A DNA stretch of 64,000 bases from Pusillibacter faecalis (GCF_018408705.1 NZ_AP023420.1:310001-374000); one strand, 5' to 3'. Shown: positions 1-8,675, counted from the stretch's first letter. Numbers and translations: made by a program. Notes: a model not told the origin generated them from the letters alone.

Positions 1-390
1 GAGATCCACGCCCATGTCCTTGGCCAGCTTTTTCAGGTCGTCCTTGTTCATTTCTTCCAGCTGTGCGGGATCCAGGTGGCCCTCCACCATGTCGGTGTTT
101 TCACCGCTATGGTTGCCGTCGTGGTTCTCCTGGCTCTCCTGGGCGCCCTCTGTTGCGTCCGCAGCCTCCTGGGTGTCCTGGGTGGTGTCGGCGTTCTCGG
201 CGCCGTCCTGGCCGCCGTCAGCGTCCTGCGGGGGCATTGTGGCCTCCTCCGCCGCGTCGTCGGTCATTTTGGCGCTTTCAGCAGAAAGCCACGCCTGCAC
301 CATGCGCTTGTCATAGGCGGGGAGGGTGTCGCCCGCCTGATACATACGCCCGCCGTACAGGATCGGGCGCTGTGCTGTCAGTCGCTTCAT
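1..390 (-). CDS. Phage head-region protein with HeH/LEM-like C-terminus (partial, runs off window)
   Basis: An open minus-strand frame of 130 codons starts at ATG 390 after the ribosome site GGGAGGAAAGGAAC and reaches the window edge without a stop. The first 40 residues look folded (KRLTAQRPILYGGRMYQAGD). Residues 45-105 are a low-complexity Asp/Glu/Gln/Asn linker. The end (LEEMNKDDLKKLAKDMGVDL) resembles the short helix-extended-loop-helix (HeH/SAP/LEM) motif often found at the end of small head proteins encoded just after the capsid gene. Its position after the DUF2190 gene agrees. The function is not known; the protein may continue past the edge. Confidence 0.75.
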   Translation of the reverse strand, partial: MKRLTAQRPILYGGRMYQAGDTLPAYDKRMVQAWLSAESAKMTDDAAEEATMPPQDADGGQDGAENADTTQDTQEAADATEGAQESQENHDGNHSGENTDMVEGHLDPAQLEEMNKDDLKKLAKDMGVDL

Positions 391-409
391 GTTCCTTTCC
401 TCCCGGCTC

Positions 410-757
410 TTAGCCCAGCAGCTTCACCAGTACGGTTTCGTCTGCGCTGGCCGCAGGGGCGGCAGCGTAACCCGCCGGAATGTTGTTCACCTTGCTGGAA
501 CTCTCGCCGGTGGAGGCCACGGTGGTGATCTTCTTGGCGGTTTCGTCGTAGTACACCGCCGCGCCCATGGTCATGGCACCGGTGGCCTTTTCCATCTCAA
601 AGACGCCCACCACATGGAGGTGGCCGGTTTCGCCGGCGGCAATATCTTCACCAGCCACGCCGATCCTGGTTCCCAGGCTCACCACTTCGCCGTTTTTAAC
701 TGCGGCGCTGGCCTTGTAGTCCAGCACCTCGCCTTTCTGCCAGTATTTTGCGGTCAT
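410..757 (-). CDS. DUF2190 family protein (likely capsid decoration/cement)
   Basis: The product has 115 residues with the DUF2190 pattern: an N-terminal KYWQKGEVLDYKASAAVKNGEVV stretch, then a small beta-rich domain with a Gly-rich centre and a Val-Tyr-Tyr-Asp strand. In phages this family sits next to the major capsid gene and is thought to stabilise or decorate the shell. The start ATG follows CAGGAGGTAAGAGAAC. The gene lies 16 bases after the capsid gene in the same transcript. Family assignment is from sequence resemblance; the decoration role is inferred from family and position. Confidence 0.82.
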   Translation of the reverse strand: MTAKYWQKGEVLDYKASAAVKNGEVVSLGTRIGVAGEDIAAGETGHLHVVGVFEMEKATGAMTMGAAVYYDETAKKITTVASTGESSSKVNNIPAGYAAAPAASADETVLVKLLG

Positions 758-773
758 GTTCTCTTACCTCCTG

Positions 774-2324
774 TTAAATAGTCGTGCCGGGGTTCTTGGC
801 GATACCGCGGAAGTCAACCGCAGTAATGCCCCAGTCCAGCCAAATGTCCCACACAAAGCCCAGGCGGCCCGGAACCTCGCTGCGGCGAATGGTGGGGGTT
901 TCCTGGCCGTTCAGGTAATCAACCTGCAGGCTCTTGGCGTAACGCTGATCGCCGGCGACAAACCAGGGGATCGCGTTGCCGTCACCGGCCAGGACGTTCA
1001 GGGCGCCCTCCTCAATGACCTGCAGTTTGTTGCGATACTGGTACAGCGCATTTGCGGTGTGGCTGCCGATCCCGGTCACGTCGATCATGGCGGTTTCCAG
1101 GATCTGCGACATCTTAAAGCCGTAGCCCACGGGTACGATCACGTACTTGGGTTCCACCATGATGGAATCACCAAACGGGTCTTTCTGGTGCAGCAGTTTC
1201 AGCATGGCGGCCTGCAGGGTGTCAATGGACGGGGCGGCGCCGCTGGCGATCAGGTTGTTGTGGGCATTGTCGAACAGGGAAACACCGTCGAAAATGGCGG
1301 GGTTGTCGATCAGGATCTTGTAAACCTGCTTGTTGATCGTGCGCTTGGCACTCATGGCGTAAAGGCCGGGCATTTCGGTGATGAAACCCACGTCGTCGTT
1401 GATAAACGCCTGGCGGGTCATGCTGAACTGGCGGCCAAAGGTGTCGATCTGGCGCTGGGGAAGCAGTTCCGTCTTGGGGGTGTCGGCTTTCAGTTCGCCG
1501 TTTTCACCCACGCGCAGGAACTCACCGGCGCCGCCGGCCAGATAGCTGTGATCCTTGGTGGGCTTAAAGTCGCTCACGCTGCCCTTGGTGGTCCACAGCT
1601 GGAACGTGGTGGGGATCTCCTGGTACATCTGGACAATGTTCTTGCGGATCGCGTTGTCCAGGATCGCGGGAAACGCCGCGGTGGGGTTGAAGAACTGGCG
1701 GCAAGCCTCGTTCCACAGGTCGTCCTTGCTCATACGCAGCAGGGAGGTGGTGGTGCCCACGCCGTCGCGGGCCATGCACTCAATGGCCAGATCGCGCAGG
1801 GAGTAGCCGCGCATTTCCTCCGCACCCTTGGCGGGGTTCTGGACATTCACACCGGTCCGCAGCAGCATGGCGTCCACAGCTGCCTGGCGGAAGTTGTCGC
1901 CCTCGTCGCCGTTCATGCGGCTGGAAACAGGGGCGCCGTGTTTCAGCAGATAGTCCACCGCCGCCTGTCTTACGGTGTCCATGGTGTCGCCGTTGCTGAT
2001 ATACTTCGCGGGATCCATGCCCGCCTGACGGCACAGCGCGGTAATGTCGCTCACGCGCTGGCGCTCCGTTGCGACGGCCTGGCGGGCTGCCTCGGTGGGG
2101 TCGGTTCCCTGCTGGCCGTTATCGTTGCCCATACCGCGGGCGCCGCCGGTGGGATCCTCGCCGCCCTGGCCCTCCGCACCCTGGGCAGGGTTGTTGCCCG
2201 CCGCGTCGATCTGGCGCTGCAGGCCGTCAAACTCTGCTCTTTCCTCTGCCGTCAGGTCACGGCCGGCGGCGCGGGCGCCGCTCACAATAGCCTGCTGACG
2301 GGCGATCATTTCCTGAATGGTCAT
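774..2324 (-). CDS. Major capsid protein (Mu gpT / HK97-fold type)
   Basis: This 516-residue protein begins with a charged helical region (about residues 1-35, ERAEFDGLQRQIDAA) like the delta/scaffold region of HK97-fold capsid proteins. A Gly/Asn/Gln-rich linker follows (about 42-75), then a long shell domain. The later part (FGRQFSMTRQAFINDD, VSLFDNAHNNL, QILETAMIDVTGIG) resembles the Mu-like major head subunit gpT family. It forms the icosahedral shell. The gene lies directly after the prohead protease, which would remove the N-terminal part during maturation. The ribosome site GAGGAGGCAAAACAACC precedes the ATG. Confidence 0.88.
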   Translation of the reverse strand: MTIQEMIARQQAIVSGARAAGRDLTAEERAEFDGLQRQIDAAGNNPAQGAEGQGGEDPTGGARGMGNDNGQQGTDPTEAARQAVATERQRVSDITALCRQAGMDPAKYISNGDTMDTVRQAAVDYLLKHGAPVSSRMNGDEGDNFRQAAVDAMLLRTGVNVQNPAKGAEEMRGYSLRDLAIECMARDGVGTTTSLLRMSKDDLWNEACRQFFNPTAAFPAILDNAIRKNIVQMYQEIPTTFQLWTTKGSVSDFKPTKDHSYLAGGAGEFLRVGENGELKADTPKTELLPQRQIDTFGRQFSMTRQAFINDDVGFITEMPGLYAMSAKRTINKQVYKILIDNPAIFDGVSLFDNAHNNLIASGAAPSIDTLQAAMLKLLHQKDPFGDSIMVEPKYVIVPVGYGFKMSQILETAMIDVTGIGSHTANALYQYRNKLQVIEEGALNVLAGDGNAIPWFVAGDQRYAKSLQVDYLNGQETPTIRRSEVPGRLGFVWDIWLDWGITAVDFRGIAKNPGTTI

Positions 2325-2339
2325 GGTTGTTTTGCCTCC

Positions 2340-2981
2340 TCAATGATAAAGATTTTTGTTGATCTGGATCTGCTTTTCATAAACAGAAAGGTCCTTGGCC
2401 GTCGCCTGCTCCGGGTCGTCGGCTCTGCCCACGCCCACGGTGGCGTCCGCCGGCACGGAAACAATGGACACCTCCAGCGGCGTCCATTTGCGGGCGATCT
2501 GGCAGGGGCCTGTAAAACGTCCGTCCGCGGAGGTCTTACCGGCCACCACTTCCTCCCAGCTGTCCACGCTGTAACGCACGGACGTGGTTTTCAGGGTGCC
2601 GGATTTGACTTTGCCGAAAATCTTTTCGGCGTCGTCGTCCGTGTCGAACTCCACTTCGGCCATGCCGCGGTGGTTCTCCACCCATGCGCGGATCACTTTT
2701 CCCACCACCTTGTCGGTGTCGTGGTTGAAAAGCAAAACGCCCACGTCGTTCAGGCGGGAGAGATCCAGCGCGTTCTCCGCGTGATCCAGGATTTCCATAC
2801 CAAACCAACGGCGGTATGGCTCCTCGCTGGAAAAGCTGATCGTGCGCCTGCGGCTGTCCTCCTGGCCCTCTGCGCGGCTGTTGGCCTCAATGTGGCCCAT
2901 GCTTCGCTGCCCGCTGTTTCTGTCCCTCTTGGGGTCATTTGCCTGCGGTGTTCTGCTGTGCTGCTGTCGTTCCATTTCCAA
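2340..2981 (-). CDS. Prohead protease, S78/U35 (HK97 gp4-like)
   Basis: A serine protease of 213 residues that trims the capsid delta domain and scaffold during prohead maturation. The catalytic signatures are visible: the His in GVLLFNHDTDKVVGKV (about residue 90) and the Ser in the strand LEVSIVSVPAD (about residue 172). The first about 45 residues are polar and variable. The frame opens with TTG at 2981, which has AGGAGG at good distance. The ATG six bases later (2975) is the alternative start but is too far from the ribosome site. The gene overlaps the end of the portal gene by 47 bases, a translational-coupling arrangement. Confidence 0.9.
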   Translation of the reverse strand: MEMERQQHSRTPQANDPKRDRNSGQRSMGHIEANSRAEGQEDSRRRTISFSSEEPYRRWFGMEILDHAENALDLSRLNDVGVLLFNHDTDKVVGKVIRAWVENHRGMAEVEFDTDDDAEKIFGKVKSGTLKTTSVRYSVDSWEEVVAGKTSADGRFTGPCQIARKWTPLEVSIVSVPADATVGVGRADDPEQATAKDLSVYEKQIQINKNLYH

Positions 2982-4416
2982 AAATTACACCTCCTAACTC
3001 GACGCCGACGGATCGGCCATATTCCAGGACCTCGGCCATTTCATTGACGGCCTCTTTCCAGTCCTTGCCCTGTTCCGCGCAAACGTCCTGAAACGTCTTT
3101 TGCCCGGATTGCAGGGCGGTTTTTCCGGCGGTGCTTTCCTTTGCCGGGTCGATCCACTTCTTGGGGGCTTTCGTCCAGGTGTGGGAAAGGTATTCCGCCT
3201 TTTTATCCCAAAAGCCGGGCATATCAACCAGCCCGGAGAGATAACAGGAGATAACAAAGGTTTCGTACACCTCCGACATGAAATCTGTTAGCAGTTCCAC
3301 GTCCTCGGTGTATGTGTTTTCGTCCTCAATAGCATTTTGCCGTGCGGAGGAATAGGTGGCCCCGCTCATGTCGCGGCTGACGGCCTCATAACTCAAGCCC
3401 TGGCCTGCGGCAATTAGACCCTGCTGGGTTTTCAGGAACCCGGCTGCGTCGCTGCCGGAACCTTTCGGATCCACCACCTGGATTTCGTCACCGGCGCCCA
3501 GGCTCTGGATCATGCCGGGGGCCAGTTTCTTGCCCTCATAGTCCATTCCGCCGTCCGGCGTTCTGGTGCCGCCGCGGCCAAAACCGCCCGCCGGGATTGC
3601 CCGCTTGATGAACACAGCCAGGCAGGCCGCGATCCGCTCCTTGACGGAAACGGCGGTTATAAACTCATTCGTGTCGCGCACTCTGGTGATCGTGGGGGCC
3701 ATGTCGGACATTTCGCGCAGCTGGCTGGGCCGCTTCTTGGATTTGTAGAAATACACGTCCTTGGCCTCGACGTAAACGGGGTCGTTCAGGCTCCAGCCCT
3801 CAATGTCGTATTGATTGATCCAGTAGCCCACCGGCCTGCGCCATTGGTTGTATTCGATCCCGCCCACGACGCGGTTTCCCTGGTACTTCGGCTTGCTGGC
3901 GGTCACGTCCAGTTCGTCCACCTCAATGGCCTGCAGCTGGAACGGGACCAGCCCCTGCTTAGTGTAGCGGTAAAGGAACAGCAGGCCGCCGTCCACCTTT
4001 TTGCGGTCTACCGCCATACGCAGCATTTGGTTGAAACTCTGTTCGCCGGTCACGTCGCAGTTTCTGGCCTTGCACCATTGGCGCCATGCCTTTTCCAGCT
4101 TTTCGTCCAGTTCGTCGTTTCCGGTTTTAGCCTGGAGGGTGTAACCCTTGCCCACCACGTTGCGCTTGTATGCGTGGAGGATAGACTGGGCAATATCACT
4201 GTTGCGCTCCAGGTCGCGGGCGCGGGCGCGTACCACGTCACGGCTGAAACGGTCCGTAACCTCCGCACTTTCGTTGTGTACCCGCCACCCGGCATTTAGG
4301 CGCCCATACCCTGCGGCGTCATATCCGCGCAGGATCTCCAGCTGCTGCCGCCATGCCTCGCGCTCACAGGCGCGGCGCGGGGAAACGGCGGCCACAATTT
4401 TGTCAAAGGCTCCCAT
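2935..4416 (-). CDS. Phage portal protein, lambda (gpB) family
   Basis: A 493-residue lambda-type portal. The N-terminus AYKRNVVGKGYTL and the central QFNQML-like and DGGLLFLYRY segments are characteristic of the family, as is the ATYSSARQNAIEDENTY region near residue 350, which matches the SYSSARLALLE block of lambda gpB relatives. A dodecamer of this protein forms the DNA entry vertex and docks the terminase. It starts at ATG after GGGAGGTAACC, two bases after the joiner gene, and runs into the prohead protease gene. There is no sign of damage. Confidence 0.92.
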   Translation of the reverse strand: MGAFDKIVAAVSPRRACEREAWRQQLEILRGYDAAGYGRLNAGWRVHNESAEVTDRFSRDVVRARARDLERNSDIAQSILHAYKRNVVGKGYTLQAKTGNDELDEKLEKAWRQWCKARNCDVTGEQSFNQMLRMAVDRKKVDGGLLFLYRYTKQGLVPFQLQAIEVDELDVTASKPKYQGNRVVGGIEYNQWRRPVGYWINQYDIEGWSLNDPVYVEAKDVYFYKSKKRPSQLREMSDMAPTITRVRDTNEFITAVSVKERIAACLAVFIKRAIPAGGFGRGGTRTPDGGMDYEGKKLAPGMIQSLGAGDEIQVVDPKGSGSDAAGFLKTQQGLIAAGQGLSYEAVSRDMSGATYSSARQNAIEDENTYTEDVELLTDFMSEVYETFVISCYLSGLVDMPGFWDKKAEYLSHTWTKAPKKWIDPAKESTAGKTALQSGQKTFQDVCAEQGKDWKEAVNEMAEVLEYGRSVGVELGGVIFGNGTTAAQQNTAGK

Positions 4417-4418
4417 GG

Positions 4419-4643
4419 TTACCTCCCGTCAAAGAACGCCACAAAGGTGCGATCCAGCAGGCAGTTGTCCGTCCCGCTGTCGATCTGCGCCTCCAGGTCG
4501 TCACGAATGGCTTTCAGCTGGGCCAGGTCCGCCCGCGTCAGGGATCGGCTGCCGATCTTGTATGACTGGCCGCCGGCCAGAACGGCGGAAATGGCGCTGT
4601 TTACCTGTTCCAGCATTTCAGCCGCTTTTGTGTTTGTACTCAT
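4419..4643 (-). CDS. Small head-tail joining protein (gpW-like, DUF6148-type)
   Basis: A 74-residue protein encoded between terminase and portal, the position of lambda gpW. The middle part, GGQSYKIGSRSLTRADLAQL, matches the short helical gpW/DUF6148-like proteins of Clostridia prophages. gpW seals the portal after packaging and provides the tail attachment site. The ATG at 4643 is preferred because CAGGAGGCCACCAA precedes it; an upstream ATG at 4667 would overlap the terminase gene and lacks a ribosome site. The assignment to gpW rests on size, position and this motif. Confidence 0.75.
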   Translation of the reverse strand: MSTNTKAAEMLEQVNSAISAVLAGGQSYKIGSRSLTRADLAQLKAIRDDLEAQIDSGTDNCLLDRTFVAFFDGR

Positions 4644-4657
4644 TTGGTGGCCTCCTG

Positions 4658-6502
4658 TCAGATCCATGTGTCATTTTGGTTGATCCAGTTTTCTTCCTGG
4701 CTTTGTTGCGGTTCCTGCTTGGCCGGTTTCCGCGGCTCCGGTGCCGCCGCCTGTCCCTCCACGCTTTTCAGGTACAGGGACCGGACGCCCATAACGTCCG
4801 CCGCCGCGGCTGCGTACACCTCGCAGTCCAGGTAATGGTTGTCAGCGTGGGAGGATTTCAGCACCCATTTCTGGACCTCTTTCCCGCCGGATCGCTCGGT
4901 TACCTTGTGTTCCGCCGTTACCTGTTCGGCGTATTCCATGTCGCAGTCCTTGTAAACCTGCCAGGAACCTGTCCCGTTCGGCTTCCGCATACGGGCTGCG
5001 ATCTGGTCTTTATACTTGCCGCCGTCCACCAATACCAGGGTCATGCCGTGGGCCTTGCTTCCGGCCTTATTGACCACGGAAAGGCGGTAATGGGACAGCA
5101 TGGTGCTGGTGCCCTTGCATGGCAGCACCCAGTCCGAATTGATGGCGCAGAACTCGTAAACTTCGTCGGTCTGGTCGCCGCTGTCCATCAGGGCCAGGTT
5201 GACCATGGCCGTGTCGCCGTTCGGCAGGGAAAACTCCACGTTCATGGCCTTTTCCACCTCTGCCATGGAAAGCGCCTGCCCGTGGGCCACGTTCTGGCTG
5301 GTCATGTAGTCGCCCCATGCGCGGATCGTCCAGTACAGACAATTTTCCTGTACGTCGATCCCGCCGGTAATTAGCTTCGTCCAGGGCGGCAGCGTCCACT
5401 CCGGCGTTTCCGTCTGCCGCTCCATGACCAACTCCGCGTTGGTTTTCAGCTTCGTGTCCTCCCACGGCTCCGCCAGCCAGCTGTTGGTGAAGTTGTGCAG
5501 CAGTTCCGGGTCGTCTTTGCTCCGCATGAACTCCCGCGCAATATCGGAAAAACGGGTGAACGGGGAATACAGGGTGTTCAGCCAAAAGGCCACGCTTTTG
5601 GGGTTCTTCGTCCGTTGCTTCACAGCCTGCCAGCGGCCAGCCCGTAGCATTTTCCCCTTGTCCTGATCCGTAATCACGGCCCCGCAGGCTTGGCACACAT
5701 ACACGGCCATTTCCGCCCGGTCGGTGTTTTCCGGTACGTCGTCCTTGCTGGGCCATTTCAGGCAGCCGAATTTCAGTTCTATATACTGCCCACAATGCGG
5801 GCACGGGACAAAGTAATGCTTTTCAGCCTCCGCCGCCTCTTTGGCTTTCCAGATATGGCCCGTTTTCAGGGTGGGGGTGGAGGCCATAAAGATTTTGCGG
5901 TTGAAAAAGGTTTTTGTACGCTCTCGCGCCAGGGAAACGGGGTCGGCCTCTTTCTTGGACGCGCCCGGAAACTTGTCCACTTCGTCCAGAAACAGGTAAC
6001 GTATATTCGTGCTGGCCAGATCCGCCGGGCTGTTCGCTCCCGTCAGGTACACGGTCATGTCGGAAAACTTTAGCGCCAGTTTCTTGCTGTCGTTCTTCCG
6101 CCACTTGTCAGCCAGAACCTTGCAGCTTTTCACCATTGGCTCCAGTTTGCTTTCCGTGGTGCGCTCCGCCAGGTCGTCCGACGGGTAAACCACCATGGCC
6201 GGGGCCGGATCCTGCGCGATCAGGCTTCCCAGCATATTCTCCATGGCAGACGTGCCGCCCACCTGGGTGGGCTTCACGAACACGATTTCCTCCACCATGT
6301 CGTCGGAAAAGGCGTCCATGATCTCCACCAGGTACGGGGTCACGCTGTTGCTCCATGGGCCTGGGATCGCGTTTCCGTCCGGCAATACGCGGTATTTAGC
6401 CGCCCACTCCGAAACCGTCAGGCGTTCCACAGGGCGCAGCACTTGAATGGCGTTATAGATCCACGGCGGCACGGTATAGGGTTCCTGCTTGTACTTCCTC
6501 AT
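4658..6502 (-). CDS. terL: Terminase large subunit, GpA family
   Basis: This 614-residue packaging motor of the lambda gpA family cuts concatemeric DNA and pumps it into the prohead using ATP. A Walker-A-like loop KPTQVGGTS is at residues 77-85 and the Walker B LFLDEVD at 170-176. A Cys pair cluster (CPHCGQY and CQACGAV, about 235-280) looks like a zinc-binding insert. The C-terminal half holds the nuclease region (GIDVQENCLYW, then VLVDGGKYKDQIAARM). The ATG overlaps the terS stop (ATGA-type coupling). Full length for the family. Confidence 0.93.
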   Translation of the reverse strand: MRKYKQEPYTVPPWIYNAIQVLRPVERLTVSEWAAKYRVLPDGNAIPGPWSNSVTPYLVEIMDAFSDDMVEEIVFVKPTQVGGTSAMENMLGSLIAQDPAPAMVVYPSDDLAERTTESKLEPMVKSCKVLADKWRKNDSKKLALKFSDMTVYLTGANSPADLASTNIRYLFLDEVDKFPGASKKEADPVSLARERTKTFFNRKIFMASTPTLKTGHIWKAKEAAEAEKHYFVPCPHCGQYIELKFGCLKWPSKDDVPENTDRAEMAVYVCQACGAVITDQDKGKMLRAGRWQAVKQRTKNPKSVAFWLNTLYSPFTRFSDIAREFMRSKDDPELLHNFTNSWLAEPWEDTKLKTNAELVMERQTETPEWTLPPWTKLITGGIDVQENCLYWTIRAWGDYMTSQNVAHGQALSMAEVEKAMNVEFSLPNGDTAMVNLALMDSGDQTDEVYEFCAINSDWVLPCKGTSTMLSHYRLSVVNKAGSKAHGMTLVLVDGGKYKDQIAARMRKPNGTGSWQVYKDCDMEYAEQVTAEHKVTERSGGKEVQKWVLKSSHADNHYLDCEVYAAAAADVMGVRSLYLKSVEGQAAAPEPRKPAKQEPQQSQEENWINQNDTWI

Positions 6503-7101
6503 GGCGCCGCGTCCTCCCGCTCCTCCATGATCGCACCATCAGAGAACGCGGCCAGCAGGCTTTCCAACTCTTTCCGCATGGCCTTTTCCATGGCACGGAT
6601 CGCCACTGTGTCAGCATAGCCGGACATGGTTCCGGCCATGCGCGGGGGTATATTCATGGCGAATTTCTTAAAGCTGGACATGAACTCGGTTAGTTCCTCG
6701 GTGGCGTGATCTGCCGCCAGGTAACGCCCCTCTGCAATCGCCGTTTTCAGGCGGTGCAGCTGTCCTTGGCTTTCTTTCAGTTCAACCTCCGCCTCCAGCT
6801 TTTTCAGCGTCAACTCCGCCGCCCGGCTGTTTTCGCCGGTTTCCTGGGCTTTCGCCTCGACGTATGCCACATAACGCTGGACCGTGGCGCAGGTTCTATA
6901 TTTGCGGGCACCGCCGCCGGGCGGGATCTCTGTTTCCAGGACGCCCTCCTGGGTCAGCTGTTGCACACGGCGGACCGTTTTCCCCAGCAGCTGGGAGATC
7001 ACCGTGGTGCTGGACCACTCCGGCACCGTGCCGGACAGCACCGCCGGCTTTTCGCTCTTTGCCCGCTTTCCGGTGCCGCCGGTCTGCTTCTTTTCCGCCA
7101 C
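6499..7101 (-). CDS. terS: Terminase small subunit (Nu1-like)
   Basis: About 200 residues. After a basic N-terminus comes a winged-helix-like DNA-binding segment (VISQLLGKTVRRVQQLTQEG, then GGGARKYRT) of the Nu1 type, followed by a long charged helix (about 80-115) and a helical C-terminal part that would contact terL. It recognises the packaging site on phage DNA. GTG at 7101 is chosen because AAGGAGG lies 8 bases ahead; an earlier GTG at 7110 overlaps that ribosome site. It is the first gene after the 0.5 kb noncoding region, as expected if cos lies there. Confidence 0.85.
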   Translation of the reverse strand: MAEKKQTGGTGKRAKSEKPAVLSGTVPEWSSTTVISQLLGKTVRRVQQLTQEGVLETEIPPGGGARKYRTCATVQRYVAYVEAKAQETGENSRAAELTLKKLEAEVELKESQGQLHRLKTAIAEGRYLAADHATEELTEFMSSFKKFAMNIPPRMAGTMSGYADTVAIRAMEKAMRKELESLLAAFSDGAIMEEREDAAP

Positions 7102-7196
7102 CGGCGCCACCTCCTTTTTGCTCCGGCAGGGTGCCCCGCCGGTTTCGCTTTTCCGGTTTTGGTCGATTTCGTTTTTTTCGCCGCTCCTTTTTCGAC

Positions 7197-7220
7197 TTAT
7201 ACCCCCGTAGGGGGGTATAA
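7197..7220. repeat. Perfect inverted repeat, 10-bp arms, 4-nt loop
   Basis: TTATACCCCC and GGGGGTATAA flank the loop GTAG. The site lies 96 bp upstream of the terS start. It could be a terminase-binding element or a transcriptional structure. Confidence 0.6.
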
Positions 7221-7364
7221 CTTTCCCGGCATTTCAAAAAACCGTAACGTAACAGCCGGATTTTTTTCTGTTTTCACAGGGTAAAACGTCGGGCTTTCCT
7301 TGCCCCGCACGGCTTTTCCTGCTGGGGAGTACCTACACAGGGGGGTGCGGGATCCTTAACGGGT

Positions 7365-7398
7365 GCCCTGGGTGCCCCTCGGCAAAGGCACCCAGGGC
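7365..7398. repeat. Perfect inverted repeat, 12-bp arms, 10-nt loop
   Basis: GCCCTGGGTGCC and GGCACCCAGGGC are separated by 10 bases. There is no T-run on either side, so it is not an obvious intrinsic terminator. It is a candidate protein-binding or cos element ahead of terS. Confidence 0.6.
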
Positions 7399-7502
7399 GG
7401 GAGGGTTAGGCCGGGCCGCCGCGTATGCACACGCCGCAGCGGCGCAGGGTGAAAGGAGGAAAGCCCCCGCGGTACACTCCCCGGCCATGGTGTGGAAAGC
7501 AA

Positions 7503-7532
7503 AGAACCACCGGCCTTTCGGCTGGTGGTTCT
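7503..7532 (-). terminator. Hairpin terminator after the sigma-like late regulator
   Basis: A 13-bp stem (GAACCACCAGCC / GGCCGGTGGTTC plus one A-T pair, one G-U pair) with a 4-base loop is followed on the minus strand by TTTGCTTTCC. It would separate early from late transcripts, leaving terS and the head genes to be driven by a new promoter in the packaging region. Confidence 0.5.
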
Positions 7533-7618
7533 CGATATTCGTTTCAGGGCTTCACCCCTGCGCTGCTTTCCATGCTATCAGTATAGCACGGTCAATAGTC
7601 CAAAAGCGTCCAAACTTT

Positions 7619-8149
7619 TCAGGGGCGATTATTCCGCCCGTGCGGCCCTGCCCGCTGCTGCTTCCGGGCCATGTATTCCTCCAGCAGTTTCCGGTTGCGC
7701 TTGTTCTCCAGGATTTTATCCAGGGCGGCGTTGTAGTAGTTGAACACATTGGACCGGCTCATGTAAAGGGCCTCTGCGATCTTATCCCAGCCCCGGCAAT
7801 CTATGTGACGCATTTCCACCACGGTGCGCTCGGTGGAGTTGGCGGGTAATACGTCGATCAAGTCCATAACGTTCAGGACGGCCTTGGCCATTTCCTCCCG
7901 CTGCTCCTCGATCCTGTCCTCCACTTCGGAGATCCGAAAGACAACGGACACGGATCCGTCCGTCTTTGTCGGCTTGGTCGGCGGCGTCAACCTGAACGCG
8001 GACCCCGTACTGGGCGCCCGCAGTTCGCTGGAAAGGACGCGGTGGCGCTCCTCCAGGATCCGCTTTTTCCCCACAGCCGTGTGGTACTGCTGCAGGTATT
8101 CCTTGACAGCCTCACGGCCCAGGGTTTCGTCCGTTGTCTTTTTGCTCAT
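7619..8149 (-). CDS. Sigma-70 region 4-like phage late transcription regulator (ArpU/RinA type)
   Basis: A 176-residue protein whose last 70 residues form a sigma-region-4-like helix-turn-helix (TERTVVEMRHIDCRGWDKIAEALYMSRSNVFNYY is its core, cited here as adjoining pieces TERTVVEMRH and WDKIAEALYMSRSNVFNYY). The first half is a charged coiled region. Such proteins, encoded last in the early operon and just before terS, switch on late genes in Firmicute phages. ATG 8149 is chosen over the longer frame because GAGGTGTGAGA precedes it and the extension would run through the neighbouring gene. The role is inferred from fold and position. Confidence 0.75.
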   Translation of the reverse strand: MSKKTTDETLGREAVKEYLQQYHTAVGKKRILEERHRVLSSELRAPSTGSAFRLTPPTKPTKTDGSVSVVFRISEVEDRIEEQREEMAKAVLNVMDLIDVLPANSTERTVVEMRHIDCRGWDKIAEALYMSRSNVFNYYNAALDKILENKRNRKLLEEYMARKQQRAGPHGRNNRP

Positions 8150-8151
8150 TC

Positions 8152-8674
8152 TCACACCTCGGTAATGTCGTACCCAAAACGGTCCTTTAGCATTTTCTTT
8201 TTCATGGCATACTTGGCCGTTCTGGTGGCCTTGCTCTTTACGTCCTCCACCACATAGCGCCAGCTGTCGCATGGCCAGCCCGCGGCGGCTGCCTTGTTTT
8301 CTTCCGCCGCGTCCCGCTCCCAGTATGTAAAATCCGCCTTGTAGCGGATCGCCCGCACCCGCTTTCCCTCCGTGTCGGTAAAGGCTTCCTGCAGGGTGAA
8401 ATCCACCTGGAGGCGCAGATCACGGATCTGTCCAGCTTCCTGGCGGGCGGCCAGGGCGTCGAACCTGCGGGCTTCTTTCTGGCTGGCGAAATGCAGGACG
8501 GCCCCGGAGGCTGTCACCCGCTCGGTGGGGGTGTTGTGGTATTTCGTGCCCTTTGCCGGATCCTGCGGCGGCGCGGCGGGAGGTGCTGGCCCCCCGCCGC
8601 TGTTGCTGCTCCATGTACTTTTTCATGGCCTGCGCCTGGTATTTCGGCGGCAGGTCGGAAACGTTTATGGCCAT
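8152..8674 (-). pseudogene. DUF1064 (phage endonuclease-like) gene interrupted by one extra base
   Basis: The frame starting at ATG 8674 (MAINVSDLPPKYQAQAMKKY) matches the usual N-terminus of DUF1064 proteins. The remaining domain (ASQKEARRFDAL, ADFTYWERD, VVEDVKSKATRTAKYAMKKK) is in the next frame, ending at 8152. The frames join if one base is removed from the C6 run at 8590-8595, giving 173 residues with a Pro-rich linker before KGTKYHNTPTERV. DUF1064 proteins resemble Holliday-junction resolvase/VRR-like nucleases; EDVKSK is the PD-(D/E)XK-like core. An indel, a sequencing error and programmed slippage are all possible. Alternatively a short GTG-started form from 8517 could be made. Confidence 0.65.
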
Positions 8675-8675
8675 G

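Larger units (their letters stand above)
7102..7618 (-). other. Hairpin-rich noncoding packaging region (candidate cos)
   Basis: This 517-bp stretch has no supported gene on either strand, and it lies immediately upstream of terS, where cos-type phages keep their packaging site. It contains three strong inverted repeats (listed separately at 7197-7220, 7365-7398 and 7503-7532). Cohesive-end cutting is an inference; nothing in the sequence alone fixes a cut site, and a headful (pac) phage is equally possible. Confidence 0.45.

Noticed and set aside
756..3047. 763-codon open frame on the plus strand opposite capsid and protease genes
   Set aside because: It is the antisense shadow of strongly supported minus-strand structural genes in GC-rich DNA; it has no ribosome site and no family resemblance.
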